A stretch of DNA of 64,000 bases. Source: Pseudomonas sp. S31 (GTDB lineage Bacteria > Pseudomonadota > Gammaproteobacteria > Pseudomonadales > Pseudomonadaceae). The notes below the pieces were generated by a model that had not been told where the DNA came from, ran no database searches, and saw nothing but the letters and a program-made list of their open reading frames with translations. The first letter of the stretch is position 1, and each line of letters begins with the position of its first letter. The stretch covers positions 140,979 through 204,978 of the forward strand of contig NZ_JACVVE010000006.1 of the NCBI RefSeq assembly GCF_016648105.1, written 5' to 3'. The position numbers and the translations under genes are program-made. Of the stretch, positions 1 through 12,504 are shown piece by piece.

Positions 1-60
1 GCAGAGTGACCAGGATGCCGCCGGGCGCTGGTAGATCTCTGTATTGATGGCCGGGGCGTT

Positions 61-158
61 GCCCCGGTTCGCGGGTGAACCTGCTCCCACAGGATACCCG
101 CTACCTCAAGGACATTATATGACCTGTAGGAGCGGGTTTACCCGCGAAGAGGCCGGCA
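61..158. repeat. REP pair (inverted)
   Basis: Two copies of the P. putida-type REP core lie in opposite orientation, at about 66-92 (TTCGCGGGTGAACCTGCTCC core) and 124-154. They sit just downstream of the rhlB stop codon and could fold into one large hairpin. The first 60 bases of the window show no gene. Confidence 0.8.
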
Positions 159-162
159 CAGC

Positions 163-1641
163 TCAGTGGTGTTTTCGTGGTACCGGCTTCAAAAGCTCGT
201 CAGGCGGCATTTCGCACTTGATCTTGCGCCCCAGTAATTCCTCGATCGCCGGCAACTGGTACGAGTCATCCTCACCGGCAAAGCTGATCGATACGCCTTC
301 AGCACCCGCGCGCCCGGTACGGCCGATGCGGTGCACGTAGTCGTCCGGGTCTTCCGGCAGGGTGAAGTTGATCACGTGGCTGATGCCGTCGATGTGGATG
401 CCACGGCCGGCCACGTCGGTGGCCACCAGCACCGAGATACGGCCTTCGCGGAAGTTTTCGAGGGTGCGGATACGCTTGTGCTGTGGCACGTCACCCGACA
501 GCTGGGCAGCGTTGATGCCGTCGCGCACCAGTTTTTCCTCGATGCGTCGCACTTCGTCCTTGCGGTTGGCGAACACCATCACCCGTTCCCATTTGTTCTG
601 GGTCACCAGGTTGTACAGCAGCTTGTACTTGTCGCTGCCGGCCACCGCGTAGACGTGCTGTTCGACGGTTTCGCTGGCGACGTTCTCTGGCTCGATCTCG
701 ACGATCGCCGGGTTGGTGGTCCACTGCTTGGCCAGGTTCATCACGTCATCGGTGAAAGTGGCTGAGAACAGCAGGGTCTGGCGCTCGCTCTTGGGCGGCG
801 TCTGGCGAATGATCTGGCGCACCTGGGGGATGAAGCCCATGTCGAGCATGCGGTCGGCTTCGTCCAGGACCATCACCTCGACCATGTCCAGGTGCACCTC
901 GCCGCGCTGGTTGAAGTCCAGCAGGCGGCCCGGTGTCGCCACCAGGATGTCGCAATGACGCGCTTCCAGAGCCTTGAGTTGCTTGTCGAAGTCCATGCCG
1001 CCGACGAAGCTCATCACGTTCAGGCCGCTGTACTTGGTCAGGGCCATGGCGTCCTTGGCGATCTGCACCACCAGCTCGCGGGTCGGGGCGATGATCAGTG
1101 CACGCGGCTCGCCCATGTAGCGTTCCTTGGGCGGTGGTGTCTGCTGCAACTGGGAAATGATCGAGATCAGGAACGCGGCGGTCTTGCCGGTACCGGTCTG
1201 GGCCCGGCCGATGGCGTCCTGGCCGCGCAGGGTATACCCCAGCACCTGGGCCTGGATCGGCGTGCAATAGGGGAAGCCCAGGTCATGGATGGCGTGCATC
1301 AGCTCGTTGGACAGCTTGAAGTCGTGGAAGCGGGTCTTGCCTTCCTGGGGTTCGACCACGAAGTCTTCGGGCTTCCACAGGCTGGCCTGGGGCTTGGGCT
1401 TGGGCTTGCGTTCGCGGCGCGGCTTGTCCTTGGCGGGCTGTTCGGCGCGTGGTTGGTTTGCCTGGTCGGCAGGCGCTGCGACGGGTTTGCCGGCCGGCTT
1501 GCTGCGGGGTCTGGCCGCAGCGGCATCGGGCTGCGCCTGCGGGGCGGGCGCGGGCGCAGGGGCCGGCGCGCTGGCTACGGGATCGACGGCCTGTGGCGCG
1601 GCGTCTCCCTTGCCGAATATTTTCTTGAGTGCCTTGAGCAC
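163..1641 (-). CDS. rhlB: ATP-dependent RNA helicase RhlB (DEAD-box)
   Basis: A 492-residue DEAD-box helicase that unwinds RNA and in gamma-proteobacteria partners RNase E in the degradosome. Residues 1-90 are a low-complexity Ala/Pro- then Lys/Arg-rich tail. The core then shows a Q-motif (FPYCTPIQ), motif I (AQTGTGKT), DEAD, SAT and motif VI (HRIGRTGR). The length and the disordered N-terminal tail fit Pseudomonas RhlB rather than the shorter E. coli protein. It is transcribed alone and ends next to a REP pair. RhlE-type helicases have similar motifs, so the exact subfamily is slightly less certain than the helicase call. Confidence 0.93.
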   Translation of the reverse strand: MLKALKKIFGKGDAAPQAVDPVASAPAPAPAPAPQAQPDAAAARPRSKPAGKPVAAPADQANQPRAEQPAKDKPRRERKPKPKPQASLWKPEDFVVEPQEGKTRFHDFKLSNELMHAIHDLGFPYCTPIQAQVLGYTLRGQDAIGRAQTGTGKTAAFLISIISQLQQTPPPKERYMGEPRALIIAPTRELVVQIAKDAMALTKYSGLNVMSFVGGMDFDKQLKALEARHCDILVATPGRLLDFNQRGEVHLDMVEVMVLDEADRMLDMGFIPQVRQIIRQTPPKSERQTLLFSATFTDDVMNLAKQWTTNPAIVEIEPENVASETVEQHVYAVAGSDKYKLLYNLVTQNKWERVMVFANRKDEVRRIEEKLVRDGINAAQLSGDVPQHKRIRTLENFREGRISVLVATDVAGRGIHIDGISHVINFTLPEDPDDYVHRIGRTGRAGAEGVSISFAGEDDSYQLPAIEELLGRKIKCEMPPDELLKPVPRKHH

Positions 1642-1742
1642 GATCGTCTCGTCAACTGGTTAAGGAATGTACGCCGGGCAGTGTAATGCAAGAACCGAGC
1701 GCGGCGTAGTGGATTACACCTACAACTACAGGCGCGCCTCGC

Positions 1743-2498
<756 letters not shown>

Positions 2499-2511
2499 CT
2501 ACTTGACGTGG

Positions 2512-2529
2512 GGCTTAAACGCTTAAGCC
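2512..2529. promoter_or_regulatory. perfect 7-bp inverted repeat next to the aapJ promoter
   Basis: GGCTTAA-ACGC-TTAAGCC ends 9 bases before the -24 GG of the predicted sigma-54 promoter. It may be an operator for a second regulator. It has no T-tract, so it does not look like a terminator for the upstream gene, which in any case points the other way. Confidence 0.35.
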
Positions 2530-2537
2530 GCCCACTG

Positions 2538-2553
2538 TGGTACGCGCTTTGCT
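2538..2553 (+). promoter_or_regulatory. sigma-54 (RpoN) promoter for aapJQMP
   Basis: TGGTACG-CGCT-TTGCT matches the -24/-12 consensus TGGYACR-N4-TTGCW at every defined position, with correct 12-base GG-to-GC spacing (2539 and 2551). Predicted transcription start is about 2563-2565, giving a leader of about 170 bases before aapJ. Amino-acid transport under RpoN fits nitrogen control. Confidence 0.7.
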
Positions 2554-2733
2554 ACGAAACCTCCGATGCGCGGGGCCAGCCGGTGACGGTAACACCCCAG
2601 GCACGCGAAGGCTGTCACAGAACAGCCCATTGCGCCAATTGACCCAAGAACAAGCCAACAAGGGTCGGATGCGCCTCAAAAGGGCGCGGTGCAATTCCGG
2701 CTCGAACAACAAGAGCACATTTGGAGGTTGTGA

Positions 2734-3762
2734 ATGAAGATGTTGAAAACCACCCTGGCAGTCCTGACCGCTGCCGCAGCCCTGGGTGCCGTGAGCACCG
2801 CCCAGGCCGGCGCCACTCTCGATGCGGTGAAGAAGAAGGGCTTCGTCCAGTGTGGCGTGAGCGACGGTCTTCCGGGTTTCTCGGTTCCCGATGCCCAGGG
2901 CAAGATCGTCGGCATCGATGCCGATGTCTGCCGCGCCGTGGCCGCCGCCGTGTTCGGTGACGCCACCAAGGTCAAGTTCAGCCAGCTCAACGCCAAGGAG
3001 CGCTTCACCGCCTTGCAGTCCGGCGAAGTCGACGTGCTGTCGCGCAACACCACCTGGACCAGCTCGCGCGATGCCGGCATGGGCCTGGTATTCGCCGGCG
3101 TCACCTATTACGACGGCGTCGGTTTCCTGGTCAACAAGAAGCTTGGCGTGTCCAGCGCCAAGGAGCTCGACGGTGCGACCATCTGCATCCAGGCCGGTAC
3201 CACCACCGAGCTGAACGTGTCCGACTTCTTCCGCGCCAATAACCTGAAGTACACCCCGATCACCTTCGACACCTCCGACGAGAGTGCCAAGTCGCTGGAG
3301 TCCGGCCGTTGCGACGTGCTGACCTCGGACAAGTCGCAGCTGTTCGCCCAGCGCTCCAAGCTGGCGGCGCCGACCGAGTACGTGGTGTTGCCGGAGACCA
3401 TCTCCAAGGAACCGCTGGGGCCGGTAGTGCGCAAGGGCGACGAGGAGTGGTTCAGCATCGTCAAGTGGACCCTGTTCGCCATGCTCAATGCCGAGGAAGC
3501 CGGTATCACCTCGAAGAACGTCGAGGCCGAGGCCAAGGCAACCAAGAACCCTGACGTGGCTCGTCTGCTGGGCACCGACGGCGAATACGGCAAGGACCTC
3601 AAGCTGCCCAAGGACTGGGTGGTGCAGATCGTCAAACAGGTCGGCAACTATGGCGAGGTGTTCGAGAAGAACCTCGGCCAGAGCACCGACCTGAAGATCG
3701 ACCGTGGCATGAATGCCCTGTGGAACAACGGCGGCATCCAGTACGCACCACCTGTGCGCTGA
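2734..3762 (+). CDS. aapJ: general L-amino-acid ABC transporter, periplasmic binding protein
   Basis: A 342-residue solute-binding protein of family 3. It has a Sec signal peptide (hydrophobic core about residues 5-22, AQA before a predicted cleavage at 25/26) and then the family-3 opening, Val-Gln-Cys-Gly-Val. The four-gene order (binding protein, two large permeases, ATPase) is that of Aap/Bzt general amino-acid systems. The ATG at 2734 has a GGAGG ribosome-binding site. It captures amino acids in the periplasm for AapQMP. Specificity (broad versus acidic amino acids) cannot be fixed from sequence alone. Confidence 0.92.
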   Translation: MKMLKTTLAVLTAAAALGAVSTAQAGATLDAVKKKGFVQCGVSDGLPGFSVPDAQGKIVGIDADVCRAVAAAVFGDATKVKFSQLNAKERFTALQSGEVDVLSRNTTWTSSRDAGMGLVFAGVTYYDGVGFLVNKKLGVSSAKELDGATICIQAGTTTELNVSDFFRANNLKYTPITFDTSDESAKSLESGRCDVLTSDKSQLFAQRSKLAAPTEYVVLPETISKEPLGPVVRKGDEEWFSIVKWTLFAMLNAEEAGITSKNVEAEAKATKNPDVARLLGTDGEYGKDLKLPKDWVVQIVKQVGNYGEVFEKNLGQSTDLKIDRGMNALWNNGGIQYAPPVR

Positions 3763-3829
3763 TGGATGCACCCCGCGGCGGCATGTCGCCGTCGCGGGTC
3801 GTTCGAATCCCTACTGTCCGGGGCACTTC

Positions 3830-5008
3830 ATGCAAAATCAAATCGGCGCACGAAAGGGCTTGTCCCTGAGCGATCCACGAGTGCGCGCGTGGCTGTTCCA
3901 GATCCTCACGATCGTCTTCGTGGTGGGCCTGGGCTGGTACCTGTTCCACAACACGCAAACCAACCTGCAACACCGGGGTATCACCTCGGGCTTCGACTTC
4001 CTCGACCGCAGTGCCGGCTTCGGCATCGCCCAGCACCTGATCCCCTACGTGGAGTCCGACAGCTATGCGCGGGTGTTCGTCATCGGCCTGCTCAATACGC
4101 TGCTGGTGACGTTCATCGGCGTCATCCTGGCGACGATCCTGGGTTTCATCATCGGTGTGGCGCGGCTGTCGCCGAACTGGATGATCAACAAGCTGGCGAC
4201 CGTGTACGTGGAGACTTTCCGCAACATCCCGCCACTGCTGCAGATCTTGTTCTGGTACTTCGCGGTGTTCCTGACCCTGCCGGGGCCAAGGGGCAGCATC
4301 AACATCGATGACACCTTCTTCATCAGCAACCGTGGCCTGAACATGCCCGGTGCCTCGATGGCAGACGGTTTCTGGCCATTCGTCATTGCCCTGGTGCTGG
4401 CGCTGGCGGCGATCGTGGCAATGGTGCGTTACGCCAACAAACGCTTCAACGAGACCGGCGAGCCGTTTCACAAGTTCTGGGTGGGCCTGGCGCTGTTCAT
4501 CGCCATTCCAGCGGCCTGTGCAATGCTGTTCGGCAGCCCGGTGCACTGGGAAGTGCCGCAGCTCAAGGGCTTCAACTTCGTCGGTGGCTGGGTGCTGATC
4601 CCCGAGTTGCTGGCGTTGACCCTGGCCTTGACCATCTATACCGCAGCGTTCATCGCCGAGATCGTGCGTTCCGGGATCCGTTCGGTCAGCCACGGCCAGA
4701 CCGAAGCGGCCCGCTCGCTTGGCCTGCGCGATGGCCCGACCCTGCGCAAGGTGATCATTCCCCAGGCACTGCGCGTGATCATTCCGCCCCTGACCAGCCA
4801 ATACCTGAACCTGGCGAAGAACTCGTCGCTGGCGGCCGGTATCGGCTACCCGGAAATGGTCTCGTTGTTCGCCGGTACCGTGCTCAACCAGACCGGCCAG
4901 GCCATCGAGGTGATCGCCATCACCATGAGTGTCTACCTCGCCATCAGCCTCAGCATTTCCCTGCTGATGAACTGGTACAACAAGCGCATCGCGCTGATCG
5001 AGCGATGA
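3830..5008 (+). CDS. aapQ: general L-amino-acid ABC transporter permease
   Basis: A 392-residue inner-membrane permease of the His/Glu/Gln family, with several long hydrophobic segments, a large insertion between the early and late membrane segments as in Aap/Bzt permeases, and the EAA loop (EAARSLGLRDG followed by IIPQALR) that contacts the ATPase. The ATG at 3830 fits the family N-terminus; an extension to 3713 would run into the aapJ coding end. It lies 67 bases after aapJ and 10 bases before aapM. Confidence 0.93.
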   Translation: MQNQIGARKGLSLSDPRVRAWLFQILTIVFVVGLGWYLFHNTQTNLQHRGITSGFDFLDRSAGFGIAQHLIPYVESDSYARVFVIGLLNTLLVTFIGVILATILGFIIGVARLSPNWMINKLATVYVETFRNIPPLLQILFWYFAVFLTLPGPRGSINIDDTFFISNRGLNMPGASMADGFWPFVIALVLALAAIVAMVRYANKRFNETGEPFHKFWVGLALFIAIPAACAMLFGSPVHWEVPQLKGFNFVGGWVLIPELLALTLALTIYTAAFIAEIVRSGIRSVSHGQTEAARSLGLRDGPTLRKVIIPQALRVIIPPLTSQYLNLAKNSSLAAGIGYPEMVSLFAGTVLNQTGQAIEVIAITMSVYLAISLSISLLMNWYNKRIALIER

Positions 5009-5018
5009 GGAGACGTCC

Positions 5019-6116
5019 GTGACTGCCCATGTTTTCAAACCCGATATGCCGCCACCGGTGAAAACCGTCGGCGTGCTCGCATGGATGCGCGCCAACCTGT
5101 TCTCCAGTTGGCTCAATACCCTGTTGACGTTGTTCGCCGTTTACCTGGTATGGCTGATCGTCCCGCCGCTGCTGCAGTGGGCGATTTTCGACGCCAACTG
5201 GGTCGGCACCACCCGCGCCGATTGCACCAAGGACGGTGCCTGCTGGGTGTTCGTGCAGCAGCGCTTCGGCCAGTTCATGTACGGCTACTACCCGGCCGGG
5301 TTGCGCTGGCGCGTGGACCTGACCGTATGGCTGGCGGTGCTCGGCGCCGCGCCGTTGTTCATCAACCGCTTCCCGCGCAAGGCGGTGTACGGCCTGTGCT
5401 TCCTGGTGCTGTACCCGATCCTCGCCTACACCCTGCTGCATGGTGGGTACCTGGGCCTGGAGAACGTCGCCACCAGCCAGTGGGGCGGCCTGATGCTGAC
5501 CCTGGTGATCGCCACCGTGGGCATCGTCGGCGCCTTGCCGCTGGGCATCCTGCTGGCCCTGGGGCGGCGTTCGCGCATGCCGGCGGTGAAGGTGGTCTGC
5601 GTGACCTTCATCGAGTTCTGGCGCGGCGTGCCGTTGATCACCGTGCTGTTCATGTCGTCGGTGATGCTGCCGTTGTTCCTGCCCGAGGGGATGAGCTTCG
5701 ACAAGCTGCTGCGGGCGATGATCGGGGTCATCCTGTTCCAGTCGGCGTACATCGCCGAGGTGGTGCGCGGTGGCTTGCAGGCCATCCCCAAGGGGCAATA
5801 CGAAGCGGCGGCGGCGATGGGCCTGGGCTACTGGCGGGCGATGGGGCTGGTGATCCTGCCTCAGGCGCTCAAGCTGGTGATCCCCGGCATCGTCAACACC
5901 TTCATCGCCCTGTTCAAGGACACCAGCCTGGTGATCATCATCGGCCTGTTCGACCTGCTCAACAGCGTCAAGCAGGCAGCGGCCGATCCGGCCTGGCTGG
6001 GCATGGCCACCGAGGGCTACGTGTTCGCCGCCCTGGTGTTCTGGATCTTCTGTTTCGGTATGTCCCGCTACTCCATGCACCTGGAGCGCAAGCTGGACAC
6101 TGGCCACAAGCGTTAG
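5019..6116 (+). CDS. aapM: general L-amino-acid ABC transporter permease
   Basis: A 365-residue partner of AapQ with the same architecture and an EAA loop ([11 protein letters not shown] followed by ILPQALK). Translation starts at GTG 5019, behind a GAGGAGA Shine-Dalgarno that overlaps the aapQ stop, implying coupled translation. Forms the membrane channel with AapQ. Confidence 0.93.
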   Translation: MTAHVFKPDMPPPVKTVGVLAWMRANLFSSWLNTLLTLFAVYLVWLIVPPLLQWAIFDANWVGTTRADCTKDGACWVFVQQRFGQFMYGYYPAGLRWRVDLTVWLAVLGAAPLFINRFPRKAVYGLCFLVLYPILAYTLLHGGYLGLENVATSQWGGLMLTLVIATVGIVGALPLGILLALGRRSRMPAVKVVCVTFIEFWRGVPLITVLFMSSVMLPLFLPEGMSFDKLLRAMIGVILFQSAYIAEVVRGGLQAIPKGQYEAAAAMGLGYWRAMGLVILPQALKLVIPGIVNTFIALFKDTSLVIIIGLFDLLNSVKQAAADPAWLGMATEGYVFAALVFWIFCFGMSRYSMHLERKLDTGHKR

Positions 6117-6126
6117 GAGTTTCGTA

Positions 6127-6891
6127 ATGAGTGAAGCGATCAAGCAGCCTGCCGGCCCCGAAGGCATCATCCAGATGCAGGGCGTGAACAAATGGTATGG
6201 CCAGTTCCACGTGCTCAAGGACATCAACCTGAACGTGCGCCAGGGTGAACGCATCGTGTTGTGCGGGCCGTCCGGCTCGGGCAAGTCCACCACCATCCGC
6301 TGCCTCAACCGCCTGGAGGAGCACCAGCAGGGGCGCATCGTCGTCGATGGCGTGGAGCTGACCAACGACCTCAAGCAGATCGAGGCGATCCGCCGCGAGG
6401 TGGGCATGGTGTTCCAGCACTTCAATCTGTTCCCGCACCTGAGCATTCTCGAGAACTGCACCCTGGCACCGATGTGGGTGCGCAAGATGCCGCGGCGCAA
6501 GGCCGAAGAAATCGCCATGCACTACCTGGAGCGGGTGCGCATTCCCGAGCAGGCGCACAAGTATCCGGGGCAGTTGTCCGGTGGTCAGCAGCAGCGCGTG
6601 GCGATTGCCCGGGCGCTGTGCATGAAGCCGAAGATCATGCTGTTCGACGAACCGACGTCGGCACTGGACCCGGAAATGGTCAAGGAGGTGCTCGATACCA
6701 TGGTCGGCCTGGCCGAGGACGGCATGACCATGCTCTGCGTGACCCACGAGATGGGCTTCGCCCGCACCGTGGCGAACCGGGTGATCTTCATGGACAAGGG
6801 GGAGATCGTCGAGCAGGCGGCGCCGGATGAGTTCTTCGACAGGCCGCGTAGCGATCGGACCAAGTTGTTCCTGAGCCAGATCCTGCATTGA
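6127..6891 (+). CDS. aapP: general L-amino-acid ABC transporter ATPase
   Basis: A 254-residue ABC ATPase with Walker [10 protein letters not shown] (47-55), signature [15 protein letters not shown], Walker [14 protein letters not shown] and a switch His in VTHEMGFA. It is the last gene of the aap operon, 10 bases after aapM, with an AGGAG ribosome-binding site. It powers uptake by the AapQM channel. A GC-rich hairpin without a T-tract follows at 6898-6919. Confidence 0.95.
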   Translation: MSEAIKQPAGPEGIIQMQGVNKWYGQFHVLKDINLNVRQGERIVLCGPSGSGKSTTIRCLNRLEEHQQGRIVVDGVELTNDLKQIEAIRREVGMVFQHFNLFPHLSILENCTLAPMWVRKMPRRKAEEIAMHYLERVRIPEQAHKYPGQLSGGQQQRVAIARALCMKPKIMLFDEPTSALDPEMVKEVLDTMVGLAEDGMTMLCVTHEMGFARTVANRVIFMDKGEIVEQAAPDEFFDRPRSDRTKLFLSQILH

Positions 6892-6928
6892 TGCAACTGG
6901 GGCTGCAAAGCAGCCCCAATCAATCCAA

Positions 6929-8089
<1,161 letters not shown>

Positions 8090-8247
8090 GAACGAATCCT
8101 GAGTGGGGCGGGGGCCAATGACAACGCCGCAGGGCGCAAGCGCGCGCGATCATACACCGGTTCCCCCGATGCCAGCGACGGCCCATAATGGCGGGCATTA
8201 TACGGGCGTTGGGCCCGAGAAAAGCGCAGATTTCGAGGAGATTTTCC

Positions 8248-9006
8248 ATGGCCGTCGCTCTCAACACCTTGGTCGAGGAAGCCGAGCGCTACCTGGGCAG
8301 TGCGAAAATCCAGGATTACTGCCCCAATGGCCTGCAGGTCGAAGGCCGTCCGCAGGTCAGCCGCATCGTCACCGGCGTGACTGCCAGCCAGGCCTTGCTG
8401 GACGCCGCGGTCGAGGCCCAGGCCGACCTGGTGCTGGTGCACCATGGCTACTTCTGGAAGGGCGAGAACCCGTGCATCACCGGGATCAAACAGCGCCGCC
8501 TGAAGACCCTGCTCAAGCATGACATCAGCCTGCTGGCCTTCCACCTGCCGCTGGACGTGCACCCGGAAGTGGGCAACAACGTGCAGCTGGCGCGCCAGCT
8601 GGACATCACCGTCGAAGGCGCGCTGGACCCGAACGATGCCAAGGTGGTGGGGCTGGTCGGCTCGCTCGCCGAGCCCATGACCCCGCGCGACTTCGCCCGC
8701 CGGGTGCAGGAGGTGACCGGGCGCGAGCCGCTGCTGGTCGAGGGCGACGAGGTGATCCGCCGGGTCGGCTGGTGCACCGGCGGCGGGCAGGGCTTCATCG
8801 ACACGGCGATTGCCGCTGGGGTCGACCTGTTCATCAGTGGCGAGGCTTCGGAGCAGACCTTCCACAGTGCTCGCGAGAACGGCATCAGCTTCATCGCGGC
8901 TGGCCACCACGCCACCGAGCGCTATGGGGTGCAGGCACTGGGTGACTACCTGGCGCGGCGTTTTGCCCTGGAGCATCTGTTCATCGATTGCCCGAACCCG
9001 ATTTGA
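8248..9006 (+). CDS. Nif3-like dinuclear metal centre protein (YbgI family)
   Basis: A 252-residue cytoplasmic protein of the Nif3/GCH1-type-2-like family. His-rich clusters expected to hold two metals are visible at 65-66 (VLVHHGYFWKG), in HLPLDVHPEVGNN, and near the C-terminus (HHATERYGV). The ATG at 8248 is preceded by GAGGAG; an ORF extension to 8188 has no ribosome-binding site. Biochemical role is poorly defined in the family. Confidence 0.9.
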   Translation: MAVALNTLVEEAERYLGSAKIQDYCPNGLQVEGRPQVSRIVTGVTASQALLDAAVEAQADLVLVHHGYFWKGENPCITGIKQRRLKTLLKHDISLLAFHLPLDVHPEVGNNVQLARQLDITVEGALDPNDAKVVGLVGSLAEPMTPRDFARRVQEVTGREPLLVEGDEVIRRVGWCTGGGQGFIDTAIAAGVDLFISGEASEQTFHSARENGISFIAAGHHATERYGVQALGDYLARRFALEHLFIDCPNPI

Positions 9007-9012
9007 ATGAGC

Positions 9013-9038
9013 CGGGGGCCTCTTCGCGGGTAAATCGC
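9013..9038. repeat. truncated REP element
   Basis: GGCCTCTTCGCGGGTAAA matches the left half and loop of the REP found elsewhere in the window, but the right arm is missing and replaced by unrelated sequence. It lies between the Nif3 gene and cysD. Confidence 0.55.
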
Positions 9039-9181
9039 AGCGCCACCGCCCAAACCCGCAGTCATATGGTTAGACCTTTTCGATCTAGCCCGCCTTCTAA
9101 ATAGAATCAGCCGCTGTGATAAAGTGGCTCGCTCGAACACGGCCCGCAGGCCGTCCATAAGATCGTTTTTCGTGAGTAGCC

Positions 9182-10099
9182 ATGGTCGACAAACTGACGC
9201 ACTTGAAACAGCTGGAGGCGGAAAGCATCCATATCATCCGCGAGGTGGCCGCCGAGTTCGACAACCCGGTGATGCTGTACTCGATCGGCAAGGATTCCGC
9301 CGTGATGCTGCACCTGGCGCGCAAGGCCTTCTTCCCAGGCAAGCTGCCGTTCCCGGTGATGCATGTCGACACCCAGTGGAAATTCCAGGAAATGTACCGC
9401 TTCCGCGACAAGATGGTCGAGGAAATGGGCCTGGAACTGATCACCCACGTCAACCCCGAGGGTGTGGCGCAGGGCATCAACCCGTTCACCCATGGCAGCT
9501 CCAAGCACACCGACATCATGAAGACCCAGGGCCTCAAGCAGGCGCTGGACAAGCATGGTTTCGATGCCGCCTTCGGCGGTGCCCGCCGCGACGAAGAAAA
9601 GTCCCGGGCCAAGGAGCGCGTGTACTCGTTCCGTGACAGCAAGCACCGCTGGGACCCGAAGAACCAGCGTCCCGAGCTGTGGAACGTGTACAACGGCAAG
9701 GTCAACAAGGGCGAGTCGATCCGCGTCTTCCCGCTGTCGAATTGGACCGAGCTGGACATCTGGCAGTACATCTACCTCGAAGGCATCCCGATCGTGCCGC
9801 TGTACTTCGCTGCCGAACGCGAAGTCATCGAGAAGAACGGCACCCTGATCATGATCGACGACGAGCGCATCCTCGAGCACCTCTCCGAGGAAGAGAAAGC
9901 ACGCATCGTCAAGAAGAAGGTGCGTTTCCGTACCCTCGGCTGCTACCCGTTGACGGGCGCTGTCGAGTCGGAAGCCGAAACGCTCACCGACATCATTCAG
10001 GAAATGCTCCTGACGCGCACTTCCGAGCGCCAGGGCCGAGTCATCGACCACGATGGCGCCGGTTCCATGGAAGACAAGAAACGTCAGGGCTACTTCTAA
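9182..10099 (+). CDS. cysD: sulfate adenylyltransferase subunit 2
   Basis: A 305-residue ATP-pyrophosphatase-fold enzyme that with CysN makes APS from sulfate and ATP, the first step of assimilatory sulfate reduction. The PP-loop reads [10 protein letters not shown] (about 37-46). The [12 protein letters not shown] region and the C-terminal [13 protein letters not shown] are typical of CysD. The next gene, cysNC, starts 16 bases downstream, so the two form an operon. The ATG at 9182 gives the expected family N-terminus ([20 protein letters not shown]). Confidence 0.96.
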
Positions 10100-10115
10100 T
10101 TTTCAGGGTTACTCC

Positions 10116-12017
10116 ATGTCGCACCAATCCGATTTGATCAGCGAAGACATCCTCGCTTATCTGGCTCAGCACGAGCGTAAAGAACTGCTGCGTTTCCTCA
10201 CCTGCGGCAACGTGGATGACGGCAAGAGCACCCTGATCGGGCGCCTGCTGCACGATTCCAAGATGATCTACGAGGACCACCTCGAGGCCATCACCCGTGA
10301 CTCGAAGAAGTCCGGCACCACCGGCGAGGAAGTCGACCTGGCGCTGCTGGTCGACGGCCTGCAGGCCGAACGCGAGCAGGGCATCACCATCGATGTCGCC
10401 TACCGCTACTTCTCCACCGCCAAACGCAAGTTCATCATCGCCGACACTCCGGGCCACGAGCAGTACACCCGCAACATGGCCACCGGCGCCTCGACCTGCG
10501 ACCTGGCGATCATCCTGGTCGATGCCCGCTACGGCGTGCAGACCCAGACCCGCCGACACAGCTATATTGCCTCCCTGCTGGGCATCAAGCACATCGTCGT
10601 CGCGGTCAACAAGATGGACCTCAAGGGCTTCGACGAGCAGGTCTTCGAGTCGATCAAGGCCGACTACCTGAAGTTCGCCGAGGCCATCAACCTGACCCCG
10701 AGCAGCCTGCACTTCGTGCCGATGTCGGCGCTCAAGGGCGACAACGTGGTCAACCGCAGCGAGCGTTCGCCGTGGTACACCGGCCCTGCGCTGATGGAAA
10801 TCCTCGAGACCGTCGAAGTCGCCGCCGACCGCAACTTCACCGACCTGCGTTTCCCGGTGCAGTACGTCAACCGTCCGAACCTGAACTTCCGCGGCTTCGC
10901 CGGCACCCTGGCCAGCGGCGTGGTGCACAAGGGTGACGAGATCGTCGTCCTGCCGTCGGGCAAGAGCAGCCGGGTCAAGTCCATCGTCACTTACGAGGGC
11001 GAACTGGAAAACGCAGGCCCCGGCCAGGCCGTGACCCTGACCATGGAAGACGAGATCGACATCTCCCGTGGCGACCTGCTGGTGCATGCCGACAACGTTC
11101 CACCGGTAACCGACCAGTTCGACGCCATGCTGGTGTGGATGGCCGAGGAGCCGATGCTCCCGGGCAAGAAGTACGACATCAAGCGCGCCACCAGCTACGT
11201 GCCAGGCTCGATCGCCAGCATCACCCACAAGGTCGATGTGAACACCCTCGAGAAGGACGCTGCCAGCGCCCTGCAGCTGAACGAGATCGGTCGCGTCAAG
11301 GTCTCCCTGGACAGCGCCATCGCCCTGGACGGCTACGACAGCAACCGCACCACCGGTGCGTTCATCGTCATCGATCGCCTGACCAACGGCACCGTCGGCG
11401 CCGGCATGATCATCGCTCCGCCGGTGTTGCCACATGGCGGCAGCGGCCAGCATGGCAAGCTGGCCCACGTGTCCACCGAGGAGCGTGCCCTGCGCTTTGG
11501 CCAGCAGCCGGCCACCGTGCTGTTCAGCGGCCTGTCCGGCGCTGGCAAGAGCACCCTGGCCTACGCCGTGGAGCGCAAGCTGTTCGACATGGGCCGTGCG
11601 GTGTACGTGCTCGATGGCCAGAACCTGCGCCACGACCTGAACAAGGGCCTGCCCCAGGACCGCTCCGGCCGCACCGAGAACTGGCGCCGCGCCGCCCACG
11701 TGGCGCGCCAGTTCAACGAAGCCGGCATGCTGACCCTGGCCGCCTTCGTGGCGCCGGACGCCGAAGGCCGCGAGCAGGCCAAGGCACTGATCGGCAAGGA
11801 CCGCCTGGTCACCGTCTACGTCCAGGCTTCGCCTCTGGCCTGCCGCGAGCGTGACCCGCAAGGCCTGTATGCTGCCGGTGGCGACAACATCCCGGGCGAG
11901 AGCTTCCCCTACGATGTGCCGCTGGACGCCGATGTGGTGATCGATACCCAGGTCAGCAGCGTCGAGGATGGCGTGAAGCAGGTGCTGGAAGCGCTGCGCA
12001 AGCGTGGTGCTATCTAA
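10116..12017 (+). CDS. cysNC: bifunctional sulfate adenylyltransferase GTPase / APS kinase
   Basis: A 633-residue fusion. Residues 1-450 are CysN, an EF-Tu-like GTPase that drives APS synthesis: P-loop GNVDDGKST (31-39), [24 protein letters not shown]. Residues about 455-633 are CysC, which phosphorylates APS to PAPS: second P-loop GLSGAGKST (472-480), then [18 protein letters not shown] use the ATG at 10116; an upstream extension to 10053 would lie inside cysD. The fused form is usual in Pseudomonas, whereas E. coli has separate cysN and cysC. Confidence 0.96.
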   Translation: MSHQSDLISEDILAYLAQHERKELLRFLTCGNVDDGKSTLIGRLLHDSKMIYEDHLEAITRDSKKSGTTGEEVDLALLVDGLQAEREQGITIDVAYRYFSTAKRKFIIADTPGHEQYTRNMATGASTCDLAIILVDARYGVQTQTRRHSYIASLLGIKHIVVAVNKMDLKGFDEQVFESIKADYLKFAEAINLTPSSLHFVPMSALKGDNVVNRSERSPWYTGPALMEILETVEVAADRNFTDLRFPVQYVNRPNLNFRGFAGTLASGVVHKGDEIVVLPSGKSSRVKSIVTYEGELENAGPGQAVTLTMEDEIDISRGDLLVHADNVPPVTDQFDAMLVWMAEEPMLPGKKYDIKRATSYVPGSIASITHKVDVNTLEKDAASALQLNEIGRVKVSLDSAIALDGYDSNRTTGAFIVIDRLTNGTVGAGMIIAPPVLPHGGSGQHGKLAHVSTEERALRFGQQPATVLFSGLSGAGKSTLAYAVERKLFDMGRAVYVLDGQNLRHDLNKGLPQDRSGRTENWRRAAHVARQFNEAGMLTLAAFVAPDAEGREQAKALIGKDRLVTVYVQASPLACRERDPQGLYAAGGDNIPGESFPYDVPLDADVVIDTQVSSVEDGVKQVLEALRKRGAI

Positions 12018-12033
12018 GCGCTGGTGTAGTGTG

Positions 12034-12063
12034 AAAAACCCCGCTTCGGCGGGGTTTTTTGAT
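12034..12063 (+). terminator. rho-independent terminator of cysDNC
   Basis: CCCCGC-TTCG-GCGGGG stem with a UUCG tetraloop at 12039-12054, followed by TTTTTT, 17 bases after the cysNC stop. Confidence 0.92.
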
Positions 12064-12106
12064 TTTTAAGGGGGCGCAGCTGAGAATGAATCGGCCCCTA
12101 CTCAAG

Positions 12107-12265
12107 TTAGTTGTTATCAATGTGTCGACGCAGGTCTCCTGGGTTCAGGCACATCTGCATATTGGGATCCATGTCACACCTGAATTGCTTCCCGTGATCG
12201 TAATCGTACATGAACCAGCCACTGCAGCCAGAAAGCAGGGTGGATAAAGCGAGTATATATTTCAT
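12107..12265 (-). CDS. small lipoprotein, CDMDP type (copy 1)
   Basis: A 52-residue predicted lipoprotein. The start MKYILALSTLLSGC has a short hydrophobic stretch and a lipobox Leu-Ser-Gly-Cys, so Cys14 would be lipidated after signal peptidase II cleavage, leaving a 39-residue mature peptide. The mature part holds FRCDMDPNMQMC. That matches FKCDMDPYRQGC in the lipoprotein at 12835-13014, so the two are paralogues flanking the lectin-like gene. The Shine-Dalgarno is weak; both copies have AGCCA just before the ATG. Stop is TAA at 12107. No family recognised and no function assigned. Confidence 0.6.
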   Translation of the reverse strand: MKYILALSTLLSGCSGWFMYDYDHGKQFRCDMDPNMQMCLNPGDLRRHIDNN

Positions 12266-12504
12266 GTTGGCTGGTCTTTGTTGGATTGGTGAGTTCGATG
12301 TCGAGACAGTCTGGCACGAAATTGAGGTTGAAGTTAAGAGCTTATTTGTGTGAGCTTTCAGGTGTTGTTGTAGGAAAATTTGAATGGCTACTTTGGTAAT
12401 TTTTCCAAATATCTACGTCGTTATCTGATCTGGGATTATGGATCTCTGGTGTCGCTTCGCGATCACCCTAATATCCTACTGATCATGGCTTACGGTGTAT
12501 AAAT
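12266..12504. other. AT-rich intergenic region before the lectin-like gene
   Basis: About 240 bases between the divergent small lipoprotein and the lectin-like gene. No gene or convincing promoter was recognised. The base composition is clearly more AT-rich than that of neighbouring core genes. Confidence 0.5.

Noticed and set aside
6898..6919. TGGGGCTG/CAGCCCCA hairpin after aapP as a terminator
   Set aside because: No T-tract follows on either strand; recorded only as a hairpin in the aapP entry.
10041..11861. Long open frame (about 600 codons) antisense to cysNC
   Set aside because: It mirrors the codon positions of cysNC in GC-rich DNA, has an Asp/His/Gly/Val/Gln-rich composition and no recognisable domain.
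12059..12247. 62-codon plus-strand frame
   Set aside because: The opposite strand encodes a lipoprotein with a lipobox and a paralogue nearby, which explains the segment better.
12312..12327. TGGCACG followed by TTGAG, upstream of the lectin-like gene, as a sigma-54 promoter
   Set aside because: The spacer is one base short and the essential -12 GC is missing.
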